A stretch of 64,000 nucleotides of DNA from Bradyrhizobium guangxiense (GTDB lineage: Bacteria > Pseudomonadota > Alphaproteobacteria > Rhizobiales > Xanthobacteraceae), in contig NZ_CP022219.1 in NCBI RefSeq assembly GCF_004114915.1, positions 3,316,501 to 3,380,500 of the forward strand, read 5' to 3'. Below, piece by piece: positions 51,095-59,020 of this stretch (the first letter of the stretch is position 1; every line of letters starts with the position of its first letter). Both the position numbers and the translations under genes were made by a program. Below the pieces are notes generated by a model. The model had not been told where the DNA came from. It was given only the letters and a program-made list of their open reading frames with translations, and searched no databases.

Positions 51095-51397
51095 ATGGCC
51101 GACCTCAACGCCGTCCTCACCAGGCTCAACGACCGCCTGCTCCGCCTCGAAGGCGAGTTGTTCGTGCTGCGCTCGCTGGCGCGCGCGACGCTGACGGCGG
51201 GCGATGATCATGCGGCGCGCATGCGCAAGCTCGTCGAAGCCGCCAAGGTCGCCCTCGACGACGAGGCCAAGCGGCCCCTCGACAAGCCAACACGCAAATA
51301 TGTCGATGCGGCCACCGCGCTGGTGGAAGAGCTTCTGGTCGAGCCGACTCCGGCGCGGCCCCTGTTCACGGTGATCGACGGCGGCCGGCGCGATTGA
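51095..51397 (+). CDS. Small helical hypothetical protein
   Basis: A 100-residue protein from ATG 51095. The sequence is almost all helix (LNDRLLRLEGELFVLRSLARA, then AARMRKLVEAAKVALDDEAK), with a short C-terminal strand (PLFTVIDGG). Heptad spacing suggests a coiled-coil dimer. There are no motifs to define function. It follows the ligase gene by 93 bp and may be transcribed with it. Confidence 0.6.
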   Translation: MADLNAVLTRLNDRLLRLEGELFVLRSLARATLTAGDDHAARMRKLVEAAKVALDDEAKRPLDKPTRKYVDAATALVEELLVEPTPARPLFTVIDGGRRD

Positions 51398-51502
51398 ACG
51401 ACAGGCACGCCCACCGGGCGATCAGCTTGCGCCCGTGCAGGACGGGCGCGTGTGCGCTGTTCGGGTAGCTGCGACAATGGATCCCCAGGGCCCGAGGCTC
51501 CG

Positions 51503-51721
51503 CTAGATCGGCGTGGAATTCTCAGCCTTGAGCCGGGCTAGGCCTGCCTCGATGATGGCGATCTCCTCGTCGATCTGGCCGATCGGCAGGCTGAAATCAT
51601 AGCCGGTCCTGCTCTTCAGATCGACCGCGAGCCGCTGCCTGTGCATCATAAGCTCGTCAAGGCCGCGCCGGTTCTTCAGTCGGACATAGCTGTCGACGAT
51701 CTGCTCAATCGCGCGCGGCAT
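51503..51721 (-). CDS. Small coiled-coil hypothetical protein
   Basis: A 72-residue protein from ATG 51721. It is helical throughout (AIEQIVDSYVRLKNRRGLDEL, then PIGQIDEEIAIIEAGLARL), without signal or Cys. From memory, hypothetical proteins of this type recur in Bradyrhizobium. Function unknown. Confidence 0.65.
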   Translation of the reverse strand: MPRAIEQIVDSYVRLKNRRGLDELMMHRQRLAVDLKSRTGYDFSLPIGQIDEEIAIIEAGLARLKAENSTPI

Positions 51722-51880
51722 GAAATCTGGTCCCGGCGGAAAAGACCGCGCCGACGCACCCGACGCCGGCGGGACATTTCGGTGTCACGGTACGCAATAC
51801 AAATCCGCGACGGATTCGTCGATACGCCAAGCTGGTTGAGATCGTGTTACCATGGGATGATTTCCGCGACGCACTGCATG

Positions 51881-51910
51881 AAAAGGCCGCTGACGATTGG
51901 GTCAGCGGCC
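51881..51910 (-). terminator. Minus-strand rho-independent terminator
   Basis: GGCCGCTGAC and GTCAGCGGCC form a perfect 10-bp stem with a 6-nt loop, followed by TTTT on the minus strand; on the plus strand AAAA follows. It lies about 75 bp after the stop of the 51987-52196 frame and supports that gene. Confidence 0.75.
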
Positions 51911-51986
51911 AAAACCGGGTTCGAAAACGGATGCGGGTTGAAATGTCGCCAGCCCCGGTCGGCACCTTCTTATCAGCCCACCAAGG

Positions 51987-52196
51987 TTACCTCTGTTTAA
52001 AACGAAACACAGGAACCGGCTTATCGGCCGCCTGCCAGGCGGACCGTGCCGCGCGGCAACGCCAGTCGGCGACGCAGAAGGACGCGCACGGCAACCTGCG
52101 ATGGGCGTTGTCGCGGTAGTACGGCCGGTAGGCGTAGCCGCGATAGAGCACCGGCCGCTCCTCGCCGGAAGAGGCGCGATGATAGAAACTGGTCAC
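51987..52196 (-). CDS. Small hypothetical protein with Tyr-rich and Cys segments
   Basis: A 69-residue protein from GTG 52196. It has a Tyr/Arg-rich first half (RPVLYRGYAYRPYYRDNAHRR) and a second half with two Cys (CASFCVADWRCRAA). The start is weak, but the frame has a sensible end followed by a terminator, so a real gene is likely. No signal peptide is visible from this start. Function unknown. Confidence 0.45.
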   Translation of the reverse strand: MTSFYHRASSGEERPVLYRGYAYRPYYRDNAHRRLPCASFCVADWRCRAARSAWQAADKPVPVFRFKQR

Positions 52197-52338
52197 CTGC
52201 CCCCGCGCGCGTGGCGTTCGTCGCGCCCGGCGCCGCGGCGCATTGTTGATAACCCAGGCAAACGCTGCGCGGGTGGTGACAGGGCGTCCGGACGTGTTAT
52301 CGGGGGATAACGCAGTTGCGAGACCGGATCGGACACCC

Positions 52339-52926
52339 ATGCGCATTACCCTCGTCGGCTCCCGCCATTTCGGCGTGACCACCCTGAACATGCTCCGGGA
52401 GCACAGCGTCTCGGTCGTCCGGGTCGTGGTGGCCGATGCCGAGGATCGCCTCGCCGCGACTGCCAAGGCGGCCGGCATCGAGGTCGTGGTGCAGGCCAAT
52501 CCGAAGCTGGTGGTGGCCTCCGAGATTGCCCCCGATACCGATCTGATCATCACGGCGCACAGCCACGCCCGAATCGGCAAGGACGCGCTCGCCGCCGCCA
52601 AGCTTGGCGGGATCGGCTATCATCCCTCGCTGCTGCCGCGCCATCGCGGCAAGGCCGCCGTGGAATGGACCATCAAGGAAGGCGATCCGATCGCCGGCGG
52701 CACGATCTACCATCTCGCCGACCGCATGGACGCCGGCGCCATCGCCGCCCAGGATTGGTGCTTCGTCAAGAAAGGCGAGACGGCGCGGGAGCTCTGGGAG
52801 CGCGCGCTGGCGCCGCTTGGCCTCAAGCTGCTGGCCGACGTGATCGACTACGCCAAAGTCCACAAGGCGCTACCCGCCAAGATTCAGGACGAGCAGTTCG
52901 CGACCTCTGCGCCGAGCCTCTCGTAA
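52339..52926 (+). CDS. Formyltransferase-fold protein
   Basis: A 195-residue single-domain protein similar to the catalytic domain of methionyl-tRNA formyltransferase and sugar N-formyltransferases, without the C-terminal tRNA domain. It starts with RITLVGSRHFGVTTL; the catalytic region is GIGYHPSLLPRHRG with the His, and DAGAIAAQDW with the Asp near residue 132. The canonical Asn two places before the His (N-x-H) is Gly here. N10-formyl-tetrahydrofolate binding is therefore uncertain. No formyl-acceptor pathway genes are adjacent. Confidence 0.75.
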   Translation: MRITLVGSRHFGVTTLNMLREHSVSVVRVVVADAEDRLAATAKAAGIEVVVQANPKLVVASEIAPDTDLIITAHSHARIGKDALAAAKLGGIGYHPSLLPRHRGKAAVEWTIKEGDPIAGGTIYHLADRMDAGAIAAQDWCFVKKGETARELWERALAPLGLKLLADVIDYAKVHKALPAKIQDEQFATSAPSLS

Positions 52927-53112
52927 AGCCCCGCTCCTCATGTTTACCCTTAACGTGAGGCCGCATTGAATCTGCTTCGAAAATTGTATCCGGAAACGCA
53001 AATAAACCATTGTTTCCACAGGAACAATTTTCGATTTGGCATTGCAACAAATTTCCGTCACATTTCGTCCGAATAAGCGTCAGAATATCAGACACATTCA
53101 AGGACGGAATTT

Positions 53113-53463
53113 ATGCGTTTTGATCGCATTGCGGTGTTTTGTGCCGCTTCAGTTTTCGCCGGCACCCTCGCCGCTCCCGCCTTCGCCCAGAGCCCTTATG
53201 ACGGCAATTGGCAGGTCACGATCGTGACCAAGAGCGGCTCCTGCGAGCCGACCGCGAGCTCCATGCTGACGGTTGCCGACGGCAGGATCACTGCCCCTGG
53301 CGCTAACGTTTCCGGCACCATCGGTAGTGGGGGACTTGTGAAAGTTTCGATCAATGGTGCATATGCCAACGGTCAACTCAACGGCAACGCCGGATCGGGG
53401 AAGTGGAATGGAGCATCTGCAGGCATACCGTGCAGCGGGCGGTGGGAAGCATCGCGCCAATAA
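53113..53463 (+). CDS. Small secreted beta-rich protein
   Basis: A 116-residue protein from ATG 53113, with AGGACG upstream. The signal peptide is DRIAVFCAASVFAGTLAAPA, with cleavage after AFA. The mature part (YDGNWQVTIVTKSGSCEPTA, then VSGTIGSGGLVKVSINGAYA) looks like a small beta barrel, with two Cys that probably pair. It overlaps the next secreted-protein gene by 56 nt in another frame. Function unknown; envelope location. Confidence 0.7.
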   Translation: MRFDRIAVFCAASVFAGTLAAPAFAQSPYDGNWQVTIVTKSGSCEPTASSMLTVADGRITAPGANVSGTIGSGGLVKVSINGAYANGQLNGNAGSGKWNGASAGIPCSGRWEASRQ

Positions 53464-53953
53464 ACCAAACGCGGCTCGCGCCTGGAGCCGGCGGCTGCTG
53501 ATCGCGGCCGCCGTTTTGTTTGCGGCGGGAATCGCCAGCTCCGAAAGCAAGGCGCAATCGGGCCCGTTCGGCCCGATGGCGGGCAGCTGGAGCGGCAGCG
53601 GCACTGTCACCCTGGACGACGGCTCGACCGAACGAATCCGCTGCCGGGCCAAATACGCCCCGATCGGGCCCACCATGGAGATGTCGCTGACCTGCGCCAG
53701 CGACGCCTACAAGTTCAACCTCGCGGCCAGTGTCAGGGCTGAGGGCAGCGCCATCACCGGCAGCTGGTCCGAGGCCAGCCGCAACATCTCCGGCTCGCTC
53801 CAGGGCCGCGGCGGCGGCGGGAATTTCGAAGTGGTCGCCTCCGCCGCCGGTTTCAACGCCAACATCGGGCTGCGGACGAGCGGAAACAAGCAGACCGTCA
53901 CGATGCGCGCCGACAGCCAGTTCCGCGGCGCCAACATCTCGATGTCGCGCTAA
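53408..53953 (+). CDS. Secreted beta-rich hypothetical protein
   Basis: A 181-residue protein from ATG 53408, with GGGGAAGTGG upstream. An N-terminal segment of about 26 residues precedes a membrane/signal helix (RRLLIAAAVLFAAGIASS). The mature part (GSWSGSGTVTLDDGSTERIRC, then GGNFEVVASAAGFNANIGLR) resembles the fold of the upstream secreted protein, with a likely Cys pair. The two are adjacent and overlapping, suggesting duplication and common translation. A plus-strand terminator follows. Function unknown. Confidence 0.7.
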   Translation: MEHLQAYRAAGGGKHRANKPNAARAWSRRLLIAAAVLFAAGIASSESKAQSGPFGPMAGSWSGSGTVTLDDGSTERIRCRAKYAPIGPTMEMSLTCASDAYKFNLAASVRAEGSAITGSWSEASRNISGSLQGRGGGGNFEVVASAAGFNANIGLRTSGNKQTVTMRADSQFRGANISMSR

Positions 53954-53973
53954 GCCATTACGGCCATACGGCA

Positions 53974-54006
53974 AGCGATCCGGCGACCTCGCCGGATCGC
54001 TTTTTT
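53974..54006 (+). terminator. Rho-independent terminator after the secreted-protein pair
   Basis: AGCGATCCGGC and GCCGGATCGCT form an 11-bp stem with a 6-nt loop, followed by TTTTTT. It overlaps the last codons of the convergent RidA gene. Confidence 0.85.
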
Positions 54007-54403
54007 ACGCGTCCGGGACGAACGCGGTGACCTCGATCTCGACCTTGGCCCGCTCGTCCACGAGGCCGCCGATATAGAGCAGCGTCGACGGCGGGAAATT
54101 GCGTCCGAGCGTTTCCTTCCACGCCGCGCCGATGCCGGCGCCGGCCGCCTCGTATTCGCTGCGGCTGGTCAGGTACCAGGTCAGACGGACGATGTGCTCC
54201 GGACCTGCGCCGGCCTCCCCGAGAAGCTTGATGATCCGCTTCAGCGCGGCTGCGACCTGCGCCGCCATGTCGGGTGCGTAGTTGCCGGCCTCGTCGCCGC
54301 CGGTCTGGCCGGCCAGGACTACCCAGCGCCCCGGTCCCTCGACCACGACGCCATGAGAAAAGCCACGCGGTTTCTTCCATTCGGCCGGCTGCAAGATTTG
54401 CAT
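54005..54403 (-). CDS. RidA family (YjgF/YER057c/UK114) protein
   Basis: A 132-residue protein. Typical features are GVVVEGPGRWVVLAGQTG near the N-terminus, AAALKRIIKLLGEAGAGPEHI in the helix, and FPPSTLLYIGGLVDERAKVEIEVTAFV at the end. True RidA has an Arg in the loop equivalent to (P)AR; here the motif is PSTLLYIGG, so the imine-deaminating Arg is not evident and it is probably a non-RidA subfamily member. Convergent with the secreted-protein genes. Confidence 0.8.
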   Translation of the reverse strand: MQILQPAEWKKPRGFSHGVVVEGPGRWVVLAGQTGGDEAGNYAPDMAAQVAAALKRIIKLLGEAGAGPEHIVRLTWYLTSRSEYEAAGAGIGAAWKETLGRNFPPSTLLYIGGLVDERAKVEIEVTAFVPDA

Positions 54404-54444
54404 GAGCGAAGCTCTCCCGATTTTCTCGTTGTTCGATGATGCCT

Positions 54445-54547
54445 AAAGCGCAATGAGATTTAGATGAATCGTGATCGCGCTGTAGATGATTGTTTGCGCA
54501 CGATCTTTCCGGAAAACCGCTTCGCACTTTTCCGGATCATGCTGTAG
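54445..54547. repeat. Dispersed repeat, family B
   Basis: GATTTAGATGAATC...GTGATCGCGC...TGTTTGCGCA...GGAAAACCGCTTCGCAC, then TTTTCCGGATCATGC. The inner AAAACCGC-TTCGCAC-TTTTCC segment is a hallmark of a repeat common in Bradyrhizobium intergenic DNA (from memory). Confidence 0.6.
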
Positions 54548-54654
54548 CACGACACGCCGCATCGCTGCATCCGCAGATTTGGCCGTTGCAAACGGCAACG
54601 ATGTCGCCGATACCGGCCGTCCCTCCATATTCGGTCCTCCAGCAATTCCCGCCA

Positions 54655-55530
54655 ATGAGCACGACACCGTCCAAAACGATGGCTGCGCTGTGGATGACCG
54701 GCTGGCTGTCGCTCATGCTGGTCATGGCGGTGGCCGGACGTGAGACCACACGCGAGCTCAACGTCTTCGAGATCATGGAGATCCGTTCGCTGGCGGGCTT
54801 CGTCCTGCTGGCGCCGATCATCTATCGCGCCGGCGGCTTCAGGATGCTCAGGACATCGCGCCTGCAACACCACGTCGCGCGCAACCTCGTGCACTATGTT
54901 GCCCAGCTCGGCTGGTTCTTTGCGCTGACGCTGATTCCGATCGGCCAAGTCGTAGCGATCGAGTTCACCATGCCGATCTGGACCGCGATCCTCGCGGCGA
55001 GTTTCCTCTCCGAGCGCATAACGCCGTGGAAGATCGCCGCCATCGTGCTCGGCCTCGTCGGCGTGATCGTGATCGTGCGGCCGGCCACTGGCGAGATCAA
55101 TCCGGGCCAGCTCATCGCGCTCGGGGCCGCGATGGGATTTGGCGTGTCGATGGCGCTGGTGAAATCGCTGACCCGCACGGAAAGCGCGCTATCGATCCTG
55201 TTCTGGATGCTGGTGGTGCAGTCGGTCGCAGGCTTCGTGCCGACGCTGCTGGTCTGGACCTGGCCGTCGGCCTATGCCTGGGCCTGGGTCGGCGTGATCG
55301 CCGTCTGCGGCACCTTCTCACACTACTGCCTCGCAAGCGCGATGCGCTATGCCGATGCGACGATCGTGGTTCCCATGGACTTCCTGCGGGTTCCATTGAC
55401 TGCGATTGCCGGCTGGCTGCTCTACGCCGAGCGCCTCGACGGCTGGACCGTGCTGGGCGCGGCGCTGATCCTGTGCGGCAATCTCTTGAATCTGAAGCCT
55501 GCGCCGGCGGTTCCTGCCCGCGCGCAGTGA
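54655..55530 (+). CDS. DMT-superfamily transporter (EamA)
   Basis: A 291-residue inner-membrane protein with about ten hydrophobic helices in two EamA repeats. Segments such as GLVGVIVIVRPATGEINPGQ, GQVVAIEFTMPIWTAILAA and FSHYCLASAMRYADATIVV are characteristic. ATG 54655 is used; 54601 is possible, but neither has a strong ribosome site. Likely a drug/metabolite exporter; substrate unknown. Upstream DNA is a family B repeat. Confidence 0.85.
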   Translation: MSTTPSKTMAALWMTGWLSLMLVMAVAGRETTRELNVFEIMEIRSLAGFVLLAPIIYRAGGFRMLRTSRLQHHVARNLVHYVAQLGWFFALTLIPIGQVVAIEFTMPIWTAILAASFLSERITPWKIAAIVLGLVGVIVIVRPATGEINPGQLIALGAAMGFGVSMALVKSLTRTESALSILFWMLVVQSVAGFVPTLLVWTWPSAYAWAWVGVIAVCGTFSHYCLASAMRYADATIVVPMDFLRVPLTAIAGWLLYAERLDGWTVLGAALILCGNLLNLKPAPAVPARAQ

Positions 55531-55567
55531 ACCTTCCGCCGCCTTGCGCGACAAAACGAAGTGGCCG

Positions 55568-55583
55568 TGTGATTTGGATCACG
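55568..55583. promoter_or_regulatory. CRP-like operator upstream of the caspase-fold gene
   Basis: TGTGA-TTTGGA-TCACG matches the TGTGA-N6-TCACA consensus of CRP/FNR-superfamily proteins at nine of ten arm positions. It lies 148 bp before the caspase-fold start, so its own use as a promoter site is uncertain. Confidence 0.45.
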
Positions 55584-55730
55584 TTGGGAAATGATTCCAC
55601 CGTGCACATTCGGCCACACAGCAGCGGGTTGAACGCGCGGACTGCCGTTTTGGTGGCACGAAGTCGGGCACTTCGTGTAGGTTCGTTGCCAATTTGTTGC
55701 TGCCTGCAATTCGATTCTGGGGATTTCAGA

Positions 55731-57161
55731 ATGCGCTATCTCACCCTCCTCGCTTCGCTGATGTGCGTGGCGCTGTCGGTCGGTGCCGCGAAGGCTGACC
55801 GCCGCGTCGCCTTTGTTGTCGGCAACGGCTCCTACAAAAACGTCGCGCAACTGCCGAACCCGCCGATCGACGCCAAGGCGATGGCCTCGACGCTGCGCAA
55901 TGTAGGCTTCGAGGTGATCGAAGGCTCCAATCTCAGCCGCGACCAGATGACCGAGAAGCTGCTCGACTTCGGCCGCAAGGCGCAGGGCTCCGATATCGCG
56001 CTGTTCTATTATGCCGGCCACGGCATCGCCGTGAGCGGCACCAACTACCTCCTGCCCGTCGACGCCGACATCAAGTCGGAGATGGACGTCAAGTTAGGGG
56101 CCGCCATCAACATCGACCTGACGCTCGAGCAGACCATGGGCGATGCCAAGGTCAAGCTCGTCTTCCTCGATGCATGCCGAGACAATCCGTTCGCCGCCAA
56201 GATCAAGTCGAACTCGGCGACCCGCAGCGTCAACGTCCAGAGCGGCCTCGCCGAGATGAAGTCCGGCGAAGGCACGCTGATCGCGTTCGCCACCGGCCCC
56301 GGCCAGACCGCGCTCGACGGCCAGGAGGGCAACAACAGCCCGTTTACGCGCGCCCTGATCGACAACATCACCAAGCCCGGCGTCGAGATCCAGCAGGCGA
56401 TGACGGCGGTGCGCGCTCAGGTCAATGAAGAGACGCGCAAGGGCCAGCTGCCCTGGGGCCACACCAACCTGACGGGCTCCGTCTATCTCAATCAGGCTCC
56501 GACCGCCCAGGTCGCCAACGCGGCTCCGACCGCGTCCGGCGTCGTGCCGGCGGCGGCCGGAAGCTCGGACGGTGTCGAGCTCGAATACTGGCGCTCGGTG
56601 AAGGAGTCCAACAAGCCTGAGGAACTCAACGCCTATCTCTCCGCCTATCCGAATGGTCAGTTCAAGGCGCTGGCACTGGCACGCCTCGCGGCGATCAAGA
56701 GCGGCCCCTCGACTGCGACCCGCACGCTGAACGCCGGCGTCGATCCCGCAACCTTCACCGACGAGGCCACCCAGCTCACCGAGGACCAGATCGGCCTCGA
56801 CAAGACCCAGCGGCGCGATGTGCAGCGCCGCCTCACCGGCCTTGGCTTCGACACCAAGCAGACCGGCGTGTTCAGCGAGGAGACCCGGGCCGTGCTGAAG
56901 CGCTGGCAGGCCGCGCGTGGTTACCCCTCATCGGGTTACCTCAACAAGCACCAGCACAAGGCCCTGCTCTCGGAGATCGTGGCTGCCCCGGCGACCGCGA
57001 GCGACAGCAGCCAGAAGGCCGCCCGGCGCGCCTCCAGCACCCCGGCTCAGAGCAGCGCGCCGGCTCCGGCGCCCCAGCGCAGCAGCCCGGGCGACGCGGC
57101 CGGTGCGGCCTTCGTCGGCGGTGTCGTCGGCGGCATGATGGGCGGCATGTTCCGCCGCTGA
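55731..57161 (+). CDS. Secreted caspase-like (peptidase C14) protein with peptidoglycan-binding-like domain
   Basis: A 476-residue exported protein from ATG 55731. The signal peptide is RYLTLLASLMCVALSVGAAKA. The caspase p20-like domain covers about residues 24-250: ALVIGN-type start (RRVAFVVGNGSYKN), catalytic His in YYAGHGIAVSG and catalytic Cys in FLDACRDNPF; both catalytic residues are intact. Then come an Ala-rich linker, a region like YWRSVKESNKPEELNAYL, and a PG_binding_1-like helix set (QRRDVQRRLTGLGFDTKQTG, then LKRWQAARG). The C-terminus is Gly-rich (GGVVGGMMGGM). Probably an envelope protease; substrate unknown. Confidence 0.85.
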   Translation: MRYLTLLASLMCVALSVGAAKADRRVAFVVGNGSYKNVAQLPNPPIDAKAMASTLRNVGFEVIEGSNLSRDQMTEKLLDFGRKAQGSDIALFYYAGHGIAVSGTNYLLPVDADIKSEMDVKLGAAINIDLTLEQTMGDAKVKLVFLDACRDNPFAAKIKSNSATRSVNVQSGLAEMKSGEGTLIAFATGPGQTALDGQEGNNSPFTRALIDNITKPGVEIQQAMTAVRAQVNEETRKGQLPWGHTNLTGSVYLNQAPTAQVANAAPTASGVVPAAAGSSDGVELEYWRSVKESNKPEELNAYLSAYPNGQFKALALARLAAIKSGPSTATRTLNAGVDPATFTDEATQLTEDQIGLDKTQRRDVQRRLTGLGFDTKQTGVFSEETRAVLKRWQAARGYPSSGYLNKHQHKALLSEIVAAPATASDSSQKAARRASSTPAQSSAPAPAPQRSSPGDAAGAAFVGGVVGGMMGGMFRR

Positions 57162-57188
57162 GGCAGAACGTACGTACGTTTCAAAATC

Positions 57189-57215
57189 AAAAGCCCGGCT
57201 CACGCCGGGCTTTTT
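57189..57215 (+). terminator. Rho-independent terminator
   Basis: AAAAGCCCGGC and GCCGGGCTTTTT enclose a 4-nt loop, 28 bp after the caspase-gene stop. A textbook structure, though the A-rich arm also makes it partly bidirectional. Confidence 0.85.
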
Positions 57216-57223
57216 CGTTTGTG

Positions 57224-57332
57224 GTCCTCATGGTGAGGAGGCACGAAGCGCCGTCTCGAACCATGAAGGCCTCGATCAGCGGGGCCTTCCATCCTTCGAG
57301 ACGCTTGCTGCGCAAGCTCCTCACGATGAGGA
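57224..57332. repeat. Dispersed repeat, family C (full copy)
   Basis: GTCCTCATGGTGAGG...GTCTCGAACCATG...CATCCTTCGAGACGC...TCCTCACGATGAGG. The left and right arms are inverted. From memory this is a widely repeated intergenic element of Bradyrhizobium. A half copy lies at 41671. Confidence 0.6.
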
Positions 57333-57358
57333 GTCCACACCGCCTGATGAAAGGATGC

Positions 57359-57598
57359 CTACTTCCCCGCCGCCTTCCGTAGCGCCTCGTTGATGCGGTC
57401 CTGCCAGCCAGCGCCGCCCTCCTGGAAGAACTGGAGCACGTCCTGGTCAATGCGCAGCGTGACCTGTTCCTTGATGCCGGGAACGGCATTCTGTTTCGGC
57501 GGCGCCGCGGCGACCTTGGCGGTCACCTTCTTGAACGCCGCCTCGGCCTCCGTCCTGGCATCGCCAAGCGTGCGCGGCCGTCTCGGTTGATCCGCCAT
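57359..57598 (-). CDS. BrnA-like antitoxin / DUF4415-type small protein
   Basis: A 79-residue protein. A disordered N-terminus precedes VTLRIDQDVLQFFQEGGAGWQ and DRINEALRKAAG, which is the BrnA/DUF4415 ribbon-helix-helix pattern. These proteins normally pair with a BrnT RNase toxin. No BrnT frame is present on either side, so the protein may be orphan or serve another purpose. It starts 3 nt after the cysK stop and is probably cotranscribed. Confidence 0.65.
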   Translation of the reverse strand: MADQPRRPRTLGDARTEAEAAFKKVTAKVAAAPPKQNAVPGIKEQVTLRIDQDVLQFFQEGGAGWQDRINEALRKAAGK

Positions 57599-57601
57599 GT
57601 G

Positions 57602-58579
57602 CTAGATTCCTTCAAACAGAGCCGTCGAAAGATAGCGCTCGGAGAAGGACGGCACGATTGCGAGGATGGTCTTTCCCGCAGCTTCCGGCCGCTTGCCGAT
57701 CTGAAGCGCGGCCGCGATCGCAGCCCCCGAGGAGATGCCTCCAGGAATCCCCTCATGCCGCGCCAGCGCGCGCGAGGTCTCGATCGCCGTCGTCGAGTTG
57801 ATCTTCACGATCTCGTCGATCACGGCACGGTCGAGGATGTCAGGAACGAAGCCGGCGCCGATGCCCTGAATTTTGTGCGGCGTGTGCTGTCCCCCTGACA
57901 GCACCGGACTCTCCTCCGGCTCCACCGCAACCACGCGCAGCGAGGCTTTGCGCGGCTTGAGCACCTGGCCGACGCCGGTGATGGTGCCGCCGGTCCCGAC
58001 GCCGGCCACGAAGAAATCGATATTGCCGCCAGTGTCGTTCCAGATCTCCTCCGCGGTGGTGCGGCGGTGCACCTCGGGATTGGCGAGATTCTTGAACTGC
58101 TGCGGCATCACCGCGTTCGGGGTCGTCTTCAACAGCTCCTCGGCGGCGGCGATCGCGCCCTTCATGCCTTGCGCCGCCGGCGTCAGCACCAGCTCGGCGC
58201 CGAGAAAGGCCAGCATCTTGCGCCGCTCGATCGACATCGATTCCGGCATCACCAGCTTGAGGCGATAGCCACGGGACGCCGCCACGAAGGCGAGCGCGAT
58301 GCCGGTATTGCCGGAGGTCGGCTCGATCAGCACGGTGTCGGGCTTGACGATGCCGGCCTTTTCCATCGCGACGATCATGGCCGCGCCGATGCGGTCCTTC
58401 ACGCTTGCAGCCGGATTGAAATATTCAAGTTTTGCCAAAATGGTCGCATTCACGCCGTGCATGCCGGGAAGCCGGCGCAAGCGCACGATCGGCGTGTTGC
58501 CGAAGGCCTCGACGATCGAGTCATAGATCCGGCCGCGGCCGGGTTGGTGCGCTGCACCCGTGTTGGACGATGCGTCCAT
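57602..58579 (-). CDS. cysK: Cysteine synthase (O-acetylserine sulfhydrylase)
   Basis: A 325-residue PLP enzyme. ATG 58579 has AGGGAG upstream. The Lys Schiff-base motif [11 protein letters not shown], the substrate loop [13 protein letters not shown], and the PLP phosphate loop [13 protein letters not shown] are all intact. It uses O-acetylserine and sulfide to make cysteine. The N-terminal [19 protein letters not shown] supports CysK over cystathionine beta-synthase. Ordinary backbone gene. Confidence 0.9.
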   Translation of the reverse strand: MDASSNTGAAHQPGRGRIYDSIVEAFGNTPIVRLRRLPGMHGVNATILAKLEYFNPAASVKDRIGAAMIVAMEKAGIVKPDTVLIEPTSGNTGIALAFVAASRGYRLKLVMPESMSIERRKMLAFLGAELVLTPAAQGMKGAIAAAEELLKTTPNAVMPQQFKNLANPEVHRRTTAEEIWNDTGGNIDFFVAGVGTGGTITGVGQVLKPRKASLRVVAVEPEESPVLSGGQHTPHKIQGIGAGFVPDILDRAVIDEIVKINSTTAIETSRALARHEGIPGGISSGAAIAAALQIGKRPEAAGKTILAIVPSFSERYLSTALFEGI

Positions 58580-58800
58580 GTTGAACTCCCTCTGGCGAAT
58601 TTGCAGTTCTATCGCGACCCTTGCGCAGTTACAGACAGCTTGCGGCAGCACGCAAGCGACAATGCGACACATGTTAAATACGCTGCATCGCAAAATCACG
58701 TGAATGACAAATATCAGAAAACCAACGCATTTGTGTTGCGACCTCGTCAACTGCTTCTGCTTATGTTAGACTTACGTCTCAAAGCAGGGAGGTCACCACG

Positions 58801-59019
58801 ATGTCAGCAGTTGCTGAAGTGTTGTCGACCGTCGCGCCGAACCGTGATCCGCGTTGCAGCGAGTTGCCCACCTGTCCCGTTTGCGCCGACTCCATGGTCG
58901 CCGCCGAAGCGTCCGCCTACGTCTCGGACCACATGATCAGCTATCTCTGGACCTGCGACAATTGCGGCTATGGCTTCGTGACCAAGCACGCCGTGAAGCC
59001 ACGCTTCACTTGCAACTGA
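58801..59019 (+). CDS. Small zinc-ribbon protein
   Basis: A 72-residue protein from ATG 58801, with GGGAGG upstream. CPVCADSMVAAE near residue 25 and CDNCGYGF near 52 provide a CxxC pair each, a typical zinc ribbon. A final Cys lies at the C-terminus. Divergent from cysK across 221 bp and convergent with tgt, 1 bp away. Function unknown. Confidence 0.7.
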   Translation: MSAVAEVLSTVAPNRDPRCSELPTCPVCADSMVAAEASAYVSDHMISYLWTCDNCGYGFVTKHAVKPRFTCN

Positions 59020-59020
59020 C

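Noticed and set aside
55026..55730. Long upstream extension of the caspase-fold frame
   Set aside because: The extension overlaps the EamA transporter in another frame; the signal peptide begins at ATG 55731.
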